From contig CAJUDQ010000015.1 in assembly GCA_910585215.1 (NCBI GenBank), forward strand, positions 1 through 34,655: 34,655 bases of DNA, in the 5' to 3' direction. Below, piece by piece: positions 6,649 through 13,838 of the stretch. Numbering within the stretch: the first letter of the stretch is position 1; each line of letters opens with the position of its first letter. Both the position numbers and the translations under genes were made by a program. This DNA comes from an uncultured Lachnospiraceae bacterium. GTDB lineage: Bacteria > Bacillota > Clostridia > Lachnospirales > Lachnospiraceae. The notes beneath the pieces were generated by a model. The model saw only the letters and a program-made list of their open reading frames with translations, ran no database searches and was not told the DNA's origin.

Positions 6649-6798
6649 GAAAAAATTACTTTTTAATTTCGCTCATTCTATCAATAAAACTACAGTTTGT
6701 CCATAAAATCTACTTTTTTCCTAACATAATCAGACATTCATTGCCAAAAAATTTACTTTCTATAACCTGAGCAAACACTAATCAGCCAAAAAGTTTAC
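6646..6798 (-). repeat. Tandem promoter-like repeat units upstream of nrdG
   Basis: A motif GTAAAtTTTTTGGc (minus strand) occurs at 6785-6798 and 6743-6755. More diverged copies lie at 6700-6713 and 6646-6659. The spacing is 43, 42 and 54 bp, close to whole helical turns. Each copy ends at or on a -35-like box, and the two nearest to nrdG belong to the two good promoters. Repeated duplication of a promoter, or a set of phased operator sites, would explain the pattern. Confidence 0.45.
6675..6703 (-). promoter_or_regulatory. Distal sigma-A promoter of nrdG
   Basis: On the minus strand, TGGACA (6698-6703), a 17-bp spacer and TAGAAT (6675-6680). It is in tandem with the proximal promoter, 55 bp upstream of it. 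Confidence 0.65.
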
Positions 6799-6873
6799 CC
6801 TTTATAAATAAAAAACAGCACAAAAACATATCTATTCTGATTTGCATATAAAATATTACAGTAAAAATAATAC

Positions 6874-6946
6874 AAGAGAGAAATATGCTCTGCTTTCCGA
6901 GCATATAAAAACGTTAATGCTTAAGAACAGTGCATATTTCCCTCTT
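6874..6946 (-). terminator. Long stem-loop with a competing inner hairpin, downstream of spoIIP
   Basis: On the minus-strand RNA, the arm at 6932-6946 pairs with 6874-6888 through 15 consecutive pairs (one G-U), enclosing 43 nt. A T-rich run follows. Inside, ATATGCTC/GAGCATAT (6883-6906) forms an 8-bp hairpin that uses the same bases as the long stem, so the two are mutually exclusive. It lies 35 nt past the spoIIP stop codon and most simply is that gene's terminator. Confidence 0.5.
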
Positions 6947-6980
6947 ATGTATCACCCTATCTCAATTTTCCCTATCCCTC

Positions 6981-8324
6981 TTAATTCGGTACAAGCCCCA
7001 AATGCTCCCTGCTCTTTCCCGACAACACACTGTCCAGAATATCTGCCAGAGGCTCCATCGCATTCAATTCCTCCTCCAGTGAATTTGTCTGCGCGCCCGC
7101 CTCAATCAGCATCGCTCTCGGCAAAAGGTCCAGATTATACTGATACGCATCAATATAATTCTTTCTCGTAAACTCCGGATATTTTCCCAACGCCTCCAGT
7201 TTTGCCTGCAGACTGAACGAAAGATTTTCGCTTCTATGTCTGTTATATAAATACCCAATATCCCCTTTTGCACTGCTCCTGCTCACCCCGTTAAAAAACA
7301 TAATTTTCGAAGTCGGCTTCCCATTTACATCTGTTACAAGATGCGTGTTTTCATTCACCCCATCCCTATGTAAATCAATGATTACCTGAATACTCGGATT
7401 ATCTGTCAATATCTGCTGAACGGTCTCCCTTGAATAATCATACGCCTTGGAACGGTCAAAAACCCCATTCACATTATCAAAAATTTCTGTACAATGTATC
7501 ACATTATATCCATACACAGAAGACAATATTTCCGCCAGCCTTGACCCTGCCGCAATAATTCCTGTCCCTTTGATATCCTCCGTCGAATTGGTAAATCCCT
7601 CACTTCCATGTGTATGATAAATCAATATCTGTGGAACTGACGCATCCTTTACAATACTCATATCCATGGAAAGCAGCTCCTCCGCATTCAAATCCGTGGG
7701 CAGTACACTTGCTCTTTCTGGTACAATATAAAGATTTGAGCGTAAAAAATTATAATCCTTCAGCTGTTCCATTGAAAACATTGGTGAAAATATTTCCTGT
7801 GTCTGTGGCGCCCCAGTGGATGGTTCAACAGTTGTCCCCTCTCCTTCGACATCCTCCTGTGGCGGCTGTTCCGAAGTTGTCTCTGCTGCTCCTTCACTGC
7901 TATCCTCAGTTTCCTGACTATCTTCTACAGAACTTCCCTCTTCTTCCCCTTCCTGCTTTTTATTCTCTGCCAGCATAACCGGATTTGTCTGATAAGTATT
8001 CGGGTCATAAATGACAAGGTCCTGTGCGGAATAATTATTTTCCACATAGCTATATACACTGCTTGAATGATTGATGGATTTTGCCAGTTTTTCTACCGCG
8101 TCACTGTTATCTTCCATGGCATATGCCACTTTTACATTTGAATTTTGCATAACATAAACTACAAATTCCTCAGCTTTTTTTGAAACTGCCGATGACATTA
8201 TTTTTTTCAACTGCACCGGCTCCAGCCAGATAATAATTCTTATCAGCAATACCGCCATAAGAATATACAGAATAAATCTGAATTTATTCCCTTTTCTGTC
8301 AAAGCTTCCCATATTTTTCTGCAT
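6981..8324 (-). CDS. spoIIP: Stage II sporulation protein P (SpoIIP)
   Basis: SpoIIP is the mother-cell peptidoglycan amidase/endopeptidase that works with SpoIID and SpoIIM to drive engulfment of the forespore. The 447-residue protein has one membrane segment at about 16-33, an extracytoplasmic stalk, and an acidic low-complexity linker (about 121-175) rich in Glu, Ser and Thr. The catalytic domain runs from about 230 to the end. The domain shows YHTHGSE (H237, H239, E242), DLHRDG (317-322) and LIEAGAQTN (E408), which carry the expected metal and catalytic residues. The start is uncertain: the GGAG at 8339-8342 lies 14 nt from the chosen ATG, which is rather far. A hairpin with a T run lies just upstream. 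The gene follows galE and gpr on the same strand. Confidence 0.9.
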   Translation of the reverse strand: MQKNMGSFDRKGNKFRFILYILMAVLLIRIIIWLEPVQLKKIMSSAVSKKAEEFVVYVMQNSNVKVAYAMEDNSDAVEKLAKSINHSSSVYSYVENNYSAQDLVIYDPNTYQTNPVMLAENKKQEGEEEGSSVEDSQETEDSSEGAAETTSEQPPQEDVEGEGTTVEPSTGAPQTQEIFSPMFSMEQLKDYNFLRSNLYIVPERASVLPTDLNAEELLSMDMSIVKDASVPQILIYHTHGSEGFTNSTEDIKGTGIIAAGSRLAEILSSVYGYNVIHCTEIFDNVNGVFDRSKAYDYSRETVQQILTDNPSIQVIIDLHRDGVNENTHLVTDVNGKPTSKIMFFNGVSRSSAKGDIGYLYNRHRSENLSFSLQAKLEALGKYPEFTRKNYIDAYQYNLDLLPRAMLIEAGAQTNSLEEELNAMEPLADILDSVLSGKSREHLGLVPN

Positions 8325-8344
8325 GAGTTTTCATGCCGCTCCAT

Positions 8345-8385
8345 AAAAAAATAATATACAGACAGTAAACTGCCCATATATTATT
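8345..8385 (-). terminator. Strong hairpin plus T run directly before spoIIP
   Basis: On the minus-strand RNA, 8369-8385 and 8350-8366 form up to 17 consecutive pairs, three of them wobbles, with a tiny loop (the innermost pairs must open). Seven T (8345-8351) follow at once. It should terminate galE read-through. It ends only a few nucleotides above the spoIIP ribosome site, so it could also act as an attenuator of spoIIP. Confidence 0.65.
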
Positions 8386-8486
8386 TTATTTCTGTTTCTA
8401 TTATTTTAGAACAAAGTCCCTCTGTACAAAACCTGTAAAATCCCTTTTGCACTTTATTTTCCAGCAGCTCTTTTTAGGAAAACCGT

Positions 8487-9506
8487 TTAATTTTCTCCAT
8501 ATCCGTCAGGATTCATACTCTGCCATCTCCAAAGGTCTTCACACATTTCCTCAATGCCGTATTCCGCCTTCCAGCCAAGCTCATCTGCAGCCTTTTTCGG
8601 CTCACAATAGCAGGTAGCGATGTCACCCTCTCTTCTTGGCTTGATTGCATAAGGAATCTTTTTCCCACAGGCCTTCTCAAATGCATGAACTACTTCTAAT
8701 ACACTGTATCCGTGTCCTGTTCCGAGATTATAAATCAACACGCCCTCGTTATCCTTAAATTTCTCAATCGCTTTGACATGTCCCTTTGCAAGGTCTACCA
8801 CATGAATATAATCTCTGACACCAGTTCCGTCAGGAGTATTATAATCATCTCCAAACACACCCAGACACTCCAGTTTTCCAATTGCCACCTGCGCCACATA
8901 TGGAAGCAGATTATTTGGAATCCCTTTCGGGTCTTCTCCGATTAATCCGGATTTATGTGCGCCGATTGGATTGAAATAACGTAAAAGTGTTACATTCCAT
9001 TCAGGGTCCGAGGTATGAATATCCATAAGCACCTGCTCAAGCATGGACTTTGTCTGTCCATACGGATTGGTAGGATTTCCTTTTTTACATTTTTCTGTAA
9101 TTGGTATTATTTCAGGGTCTCCATATACCGTAGCTGAGGAGCTGAAAATAATATTTTTTACACCATGTGCCCTCATCACATCACACAGAACAAGTGTACC
9201 AGTCATATTGTTATAATAATATTCTATCGGCTTTTTCACCGATTCGCCCACTGCCTTGTATCCGGCAAAATGAATGACAGAATCAATCGTTTCCTTTTCA
9301 AAAATCTCATTTAATTTTTCTCTGTCAAGAATATCCACTTCATAAAATTTCAAATCTTTTCCTGTAATTTTCTTTACTCTCTCGATTGCCTTTGGGCTGG
9401 AATTGTAAAGATTATCTACCACCACTACATCATAACCTGCCTCTAACAGCTCTACACAGGTATGACTTCCAATATATCCGGCACCACCGGTCACTAATAC
9501 TGCCAT
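8487..9506 (-). CDS. galE: UDP-glucose 4-epimerase
   Basis: GalE interconverts UDP-glucose and UDP-galactose for the Leloir pathway and for surface sugars. The N-terminal NAD-binding Rossmann motif is TGGAGYIG (G7-x2-G10-x2-G13). The catalytic residues of the extended short-chain dehydrogenase family are S124 in SSSATVYG and Y149-x3-K153 in NPYGQTK. ATLLRYFNP-type and GTGVRDYIHV segments follow, as in true GalE. The length of 339 residues is normal. The start is ATG at 9506 with GGAGG (9512-9516) 5 nt away. It has its own promoter and a strong terminator downstream. No other gal genes are nearby. It stands between gpr and spoIIP, genes adjacent in many spore formers. Confidence 0.95.
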   Translation of the reverse strand: MAVLVTGGAGYIGSHTCVELLEAGYDVVVVDNLYNSSPKAIERVKKITGKDLKFYEVDILDREKLNEIFEKETIDSVIHFAGYKAVGESVKKPIEYYYNNMTGTLVLCDVMRAHGVKNIIFSSSATVYGDPEIIPITEKCKKGNPTNPYGQTKSMLEQVLMDIHTSDPEWNVTLLRYFNPIGAHKSGLIGEDPKGIPNNLLPYVAQVAIGKLECLGVFGDDYNTPDGTGVRDYIHVVDLAKGHVKAIEKFKDNEGVLIYNLGTGHGYSVLEVVHAFEKACGKKIPYAIKPRREGDIATCYCEPKKAADELGWKAEYGIEEMCEDLWRWQSMNPDGYGEN

Positions 9507-9553
9507 AACATCCTCCAATCTGTGCGTTACACAACATATTTTCTTTCATTCGT

Positions 9554-9582
9554 ATTGTATCACCATGTCCAAAAATTCACAA
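9554..9582 (-). promoter_or_regulatory. Sigma-A promoter of galE
   Basis: On the minus strand, TTGTGA (9577-9582), a 17-bp spacer, then an extended -10, TGATACAAT (hexamer at 9554-9559). It lies about 45 nt above the start codon. Confidence 0.65.
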
Positions 9583-9612
9583 GTGTTTTCGATGAAAATT
9601 AAATAATTCCTC

Positions 9613-10533
9613 TTATGCAGAAAGCGCTACTGCTTCATTAATTCCCTCTGATATAATCCTCGCAAGAATTTGTATATTTTCATCAATATCCTTTGGCGTT
9701 ACATACAAATCCTTTGCCTCATCTTCCATCAGCTCTTTTACAAGCTGTCTTTTTTCATGCTCGGAAAAATCTTCCATCACTTTTGACAATCCTTTCATAT
9801 TGGTGGACTGCTCCAGAATCTGAATCAGATTATCGAGCACATCGTTGACAATTGTAACCGCATCCACTACTGTCGGCACTCCGATGGCAATTACCGGTAC
9901 ACCCATGGTTTCCTCATTCATTGCCTGACGGTTATTTCCCACTCCCGAACCAGGATGAATACCAATATCTGTAATCTGAACAGTCGTATTTAACCGTCTG
10001 GTATTTCGTGCTGCGAGAGAATCTATCGCTATAATAAGTCCTGCATTTATCTCTTTTACAATCCCTCTGATATAATCCGAAGTTTCAAGTCCCGTCTGAG
10101 CCATGACTCCCGGAGCTATAGCATAAACATATTTATTTACAATAATATCATTCATTGTCACAGGACCCAACGCATCCGGCGTAGCCTCTCTGTTTCCAAG
10201 TCCTACCACCAGAATTTTATTTCCTTTTATTTTGCCGCGTTTTTTTAAGTCCTTGATAATATTTTTTAACTGTATGGAAATTTCTTTTGTAATTTCATCA
10301 TAAAAACTCTCATCGTACTCATCAATACGGCAATTTTCCAGAGTAATATAATTTCCAACAGGCTTTCTCATATTTTTGGCTCCTGTTTCGTTAAGAATTT
10401 TTACTATGGTAATTTTTATAATTCCTGAAGGACTTTGTTTTTCTTCAAGAGAAACTCCCTCTACCTCCACATCTGTTCCTTCAAAACGTTCTTTTTCTTC
10501 CAGTGCAAGGTCTGTCCTGATTTCCGAATCCAT
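9613..10533 (-). CDS. gpr: Germination protease (GPR endopeptidase)
   Basis: GPR is made in the forespore as a zymogen and, at germination, degrades the small acid-soluble proteins that protect spore DNA. The N-terminus MDSEIRTDLALEEKE matches the family's propeptide region with its IRTDLA motif. The core shows VGLGNREATPDALGPV (110-125), YAIAPGVMAQTGLET and IIAIDSLAARNTRRLNTTVQ (with D171). It continues with TDIGIHPGSGVGNNR, all highly conserved in GPR. The length is 306 residues. I chose the ATG at 10533 because AAGGAGG (10542-10548) precedes it by 8 nt. A longer in-frame version would add 14 residues without support. A forespore (sigma-G/F) promoter is expected but I could not identify one with confidence. 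Confidence 0.93.
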   Translation of the reverse strand: MDSEIRTDLALEEKERFEGTDVEVEGVSLEEKQSPSGIIKITIVKILNETGAKNMRKPVGNYITLENCRIDEYDESFYDEITKEISIQLKNIIKDLKKRGKIKGNKILVVGLGNREATPDALGPVTMNDIIVNKYVYAIAPGVMAQTGLETSDYIRGIVKEINAGLIIAIDSLAARNTRRLNTTVQITDIGIHPGSGVGNNRQAMNEETMGVPVIAIGVPTVVDAVTIVNDVLDNLIQILEQSTNMKGLSKVMEDFSEHEKRQLVKELMEDEAKDLYVTPKDIDENIQILARIISEGINEAVALSA

Positions 10534-10659
10534 TCTCTCATCCTCCTTATGGCTGTTATTTATACCATTCCCCAATTAAAAGAAATCTAAACATAAAAAC
10601 ACATACATGGAAAACTATAACTGCTGATATTCCTTTATATTTTCTATGTGCTGCCATTT

Positions 10660-12834
10660 TTATTCTTCATAAATATCCACTGCAAACAGCGGTTCTCCAG
10701 CCTGAATTTTACCTTCTGCAATCAGCCGGATTTTCTGATTATTCTCCAGTTCCGTACACAAAATCGGAGATATTAGAGACGGTGCGTTTTTTTCAATATA
10801 CTTAATATCCAGCTTCAACATAGGCTCTCCTTTTTTCACCTTCTGTCCGTTTTCAACAAAAACCTCAAACCCTTTGCCTTCGAGTTTTACCGTATCAATA
10901 CCCATATGCAGAAGCAGGCTGATTCCGGTATCTGTCAAAAATCCAATCGCATGCTTTGTGTCAAATACAAAGCAAACCTCTCCGTCTTCCGGAGCATATA
11001 CAACCGGTTCCTTCGGCGTCACGGTCGCTCCATCTCCCATCATTTTTCCTGCAAATGCTTCATCTGGCGCAGTTGCCAAATCTGCCGCCATACCAGTCAC
11101 CGGACTGGATATCACAATAGAAGATGTTATCTTTTTACTGTCTGTTGATTGTTTGGTCTCCTCTTTTGTTTCACTCTTCATAGAAACAGAACTTATAACT
11201 TCCTCATCCGGCGCAGTTTCTAAATAATCCTCCAAATCCGACTTGATAACGGTCACCTTTGGACCATAAATAATCTGTACGCCTTTTCCTTTGTGAACCA
11301 CGCCCGAAGCTCCTGTAGAACGAAGCAGTGTATCGTTTACCAAATCCGAGTTCAGAACTGTACAGCGAAGTCTAGTCGCACAGCAGTCCACATCGCTGAT
11401 ATTTTTTTTGCCGCCAAGTCCTGCTGTAATCATTTTGCTGATTTCATTTTCTGTATTTTCCGTTTTTTGTTCTGCTGCCTCTCCTCTTTTTGCGTTTACA
11501 TCTGCTTTCATATACAGCTTTGTTTCTTCATTTTCATCTTCTCTTCCCGGGGTTTTAAAGTTGAATTTTTTAATCAGGAATGAAAAAATAAAATAATATA
11601 ATAAGAAATAAATAATACCCACCGGAATAATCAGCAGCCAGCTTGTTTTTTTATTTCCCTGTAAAATACCAAAGAAAAAGAGGTCCAAAATTCCGCCTGA
11701 AAAGGTCAGTCCTACTGCAATATTAAGCATATGTGCAATCATATATGCACTTCCTGCCAAAATTACCTGTACTATAAACAGAGCCGGAGCTACAAATAAA
11801 AATGAAAATTCCAGAGGTTCCGTAATACCTGTCATCATACAGGCAAGCGCTGCAGACAGCAACAATCCGCCGGCAGCCTTTTTCTTCTCCGGCTTTGCAC
11901 ACCGGTACATGGCAAGTGCTGCACCCGGCAGTCCAAAAATCATAAAGATAAATTCGCCGGAAAAATATCTGGTAGCATCCGCACTGAAATGTATAATATC
12001 TGCGGAGTTTGCCAGTTGAGCAAAGAAAATATTCTGTCCTCCCTGAATTGTATTTCCTGCTATTTCCATTGTACCACCCACTGCTGTCTGCCAGAATGGC
12101 ATATAAAATACATGATGAAGTCCAAATGGAATTAAGGCACGTTTAATTAACCCGAATATCAGAGTTCCCACATATCCGCTGCTTGTCACCAGACCACCCA
12201 GCGCATAAATACCATTTTGCACAAACGGCCATACAAAATACAGGATAATACCTACAAACATGTAAACAATGGTACAGATAATAGGTACAAATCTCGTTCC
12301 TCCAAAGAAAGACAACGCATTTGGCAAAACGATTTTGTAAAAGCGGTTGTGCAGCGCCGCCACACCAAGTCCTACAATAATTCCACCGAATACTCCCATC
12401 TGCAATGTCTGTATCCCGCAGGAGGATGCAATTGTTCCCTCCAGAACATCTTCTGCAATACTTCCATCTGCCAGAATCTTTCCATTCACCTGAAGCATGG
12501 CATTTATTGCAGTATTCATTACCAAATAGGCAATGACTGCGGAAAGTGCAGATACTTCTTTTTCCTTTTTTGCCATGCCAATAGCCACACCCACTGCAAA
12601 AATCAAAGGCAGATTGTCAAACACGGCGCTTCCCACTCGATTCATAATCATTAATAATGCCCGAAGTAGAGTACCTTCACCCAAAATTTTCTGTAACCCA
12701 TAGGTAGCAATGGTTGTTTCATTTGTAAAAGAACTGCCGATTCCCAGCAACAGTCCGGCTACTGGCAAAATCGCGATAGGAAGCATAAAGCTTCTTCCTA
12801 CCCGCTGCAAAATACCAAAAACTTTTTCCTTCAT
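10660..12834 (-). CDS. ptsG: PTS glucose-type permease, EIICBA fusion
   Basis: This 724-residue protein imports and phosphorylates a hexose, most likely glucose, using phosphate from HPr. The order is EIIC (1-425, about ten membrane segments, with the glucose-family PFGLHHVFYMPFW at 236-248 and GITEPLEFSF at 336-345). EIIB follows (about 460-540, phospho-cysteine C485 in DCCATRLR), then a charged linker, then EIIA (about 570-724). EIIA has H643 in LLHMGIDTVKLEGKGF as the phospho-histidine and the accessory H628. The start is ATG at 12834 with GGAGG close by. Sequence alone does not separate glucose from related sugars such as N-acetylglucosamine or maltose, though the HH-containing EIIC loop favours the glucose/maltose branch. 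I saw no clear RNA antiterminator site upstream. Confidence 0.88.
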   Translation of the reverse strand: MKEKVFGILQRVGRSFMLPIAILPVAGLLLGIGSSFTNETTIATYGLQKILGEGTLLRALLMIMNRVGSAVFDNLPLIFAVGVAIGMAKKEKEVSALSAVIAYLVMNTAINAMLQVNGKILADGSIAEDVLEGTIASSCGIQTLQMGVFGGIIVGLGVAALHNRFYKIVLPNALSFFGGTRFVPIICTIVYMFVGIILYFVWPFVQNGIYALGGLVTSSGYVGTLIFGLIKRALIPFGLHHVFYMPFWQTAVGGTMEIAGNTIQGGQNIFFAQLANSADIIHFSADATRYFSGEFIFMIFGLPGAALAMYRCAKPEKKKAAGGLLLSAALACMMTGITEPLEFSFLFVAPALFIVQVILAGSAYMIAHMLNIAVGLTFSGGILDLFFFGILQGNKKTSWLLIIPVGIIYFLLYYFIFSFLIKKFNFKTPGREDENEETKLYMKADVNAKRGEAAEQKTENTENEISKMITAGLGGKKNISDVDCCATRLRCTVLNSDLVNDTLLRSTGASGVVHKGKGVQIIYGPKVTVIKSDLEDYLETAPDEEVISSVSMKSETKEETKQSTDSKKITSSIVISSPVTGMAADLATAPDEAFAGKMMGDGATVTPKEPVVYAPEDGEVCFVFDTKHAIGFLTDTGISLLLHMGIDTVKLEGKGFEVFVENGQKVKKGEPMLKLDIKYIEKNAPSLISPILCTELENNQKIRLIAEGKIQAGEPLFAVDIYEE

Positions 12835-12926
12835 AATTCCCTCCAATCTGTATTTTCCAAAATCAGTCTTACATATTGTTACCCAAACAAAGCTGCCTAT
12901 TCACTCGATATTTTTCCCAAAATCAG

Positions 12927-12957
12927 AAACGGCAAAACTTTATGCTTTGCCGTTTTT
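12927..12957 (-). terminator. Terminator after the ppx-ppk-PHP operon
   Basis: A 10-bp perfect stem AAACGGCAAA/TTTGCCGTTT with a 9-nt loop lies 25-50 nt past the PHP gene stop. On the minus strand the following T run is interrupted (TTTCTGATTTT). On the plus strand it is TTTTT. As all nearby genes are on the minus strand, it most likely ends the polyphosphate operon ahead of the PTS gene. Confidence 0.6.
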
Positions 12958-12980
12958 GATATAACATTTATACTGCCTTT

Positions 12981-13838
12981 TTACAGAATATTTTTCAGTA
13001 ATTCTTTTTTAATTTTTAAATTTCCTTTTCCAGTTCCCAAATCAATATCTGGTTTATTGCTTCCATGAAAATCTGAACCTCCGGTAAGAAACAACCCATA
13101 CTTTTTGGCCAACGCTGCCAGTTTTCTGTCATCTTCACAGGTATTCAGCGAATACAATCCTTCTATTCCCTGAAGTCCCAGTCCCTTCAACCAGAAAATT
13201 GTATCGTCAAGCTTTTTTTCCTCCATATGATACAGCATTGGATGTGCAAGCACCGGATGTCCCTTCGCCTCGAGAATCAGTCCAATTGCATTTTCAGGAC
13301 TTATCTTTTCCCTTGGCACATAACAGCAGGCTCCTGGTCTTAAATATTTTTCAAGCGCTTCTTTTATGGATTCTGTAAATCCCTCGTCCATCATATATCT
13401 TGCAAAATGAGCCCTTGTAACAGAAGCACCTCCAAATCGCTCCTTTATGATTTCTTCTGTAAGAGGCAGTCCTAATTCTCTTATTTTTTCAATCATTTTC
13501 AGATTCCGGTTTTCTCTGCTTTTTCTGCATTCTTCCACAATCTTTAAAAAACCGCTGCTTTTATAGTCCACATTTAAGCCCAGAATATGAAGGTCATAAC
13601 TCTTTTCAAATTCTGCTGAAAGTTCAATTCCCGGAATAACTTTTACTTTTTTTGTCTTGGACGCTTTTACAGCTCTCTCAATTCCGTCTACCGTATCATG
13701 GTCTGTCAATGCAAATGCATAAAGCTCTTTTTCCTCTGCATATTCCACTACCTGTTCCGGTGTAAAGGTTCCATCTGATGCGTTTGAATGTACATGTAAA
13801 TCTATAAATTTTCTTTCATTCTCATTTAAATCTATCAT
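12981..13838 (-). CDS. PHP-domain phosphoesterase (RNase AM / nucleoside bisphosphate phosphatase type)
   Basis: The 285-residue protein is a stand-alone PHP domain with all expected metal ligands: HVHSNASDG (H15, H17), DHDT (46-49), GIELSAE (Glu ligand), AHPML and GGSDFHG near the end. This is the TrpH/YciV type, whose characterised members remove phosphate from 3',5'-nucleoside bisphosphates and trim RNA 5' ends (RNase AM). The substrate in this organism is inferred only. The ATG start overlaps the ppk stop codon by one base (TGATG), so translation is coupled to ppk. It is the last gene of the ppx-ppk operon. A role in phosphate or nucleotide salvage would suit the setting. Confidence 0.85.
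   Translation of the reverse strand: MIDLNENERKFIDLHVHSNASDGTFTPEQVVEYAEEKELYAFALTDHDTVDGIERAVKASKTKKVKVIPGIELSAEFEKSYDLHILGLNVDYKSSGFLKIVEECRKSRENRNLKMIEKIRELGLPLTEEIIKERFGGASVTRAHFARYMMDEGFTESIKEALEKYLRPGACCYVPREKISPENAIGLILEAKGHPVLAHPMLYHMEEKKLDDTIFWLKGLGLQGIEGLYSLNTCEDDRKLAALAKKYGLFLTGGSDFHGSNKPDIDLGTGKGNLKIKKELLKNIL

Larger units (their letters stand above)
6580..6980. other. Intergenic region between spoIIP and nrdG
   Basis: This 401-nt stretch has no gene that I can support. It contains the nrdG promoters and promoter-like repeats (6620-6798) and the stem-loop structure that follows spoIIP (6874-6946). I see nothing else in it. Confidence 0.6.

Noticed and set aside
12835..12926. Possible GlcT-type antiterminator before the PTS gene
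   Set aside because: The hairpin at 12927-12957 is better explained as the terminator of the upstream operon; no recognisable RAT sequence overlaps it.
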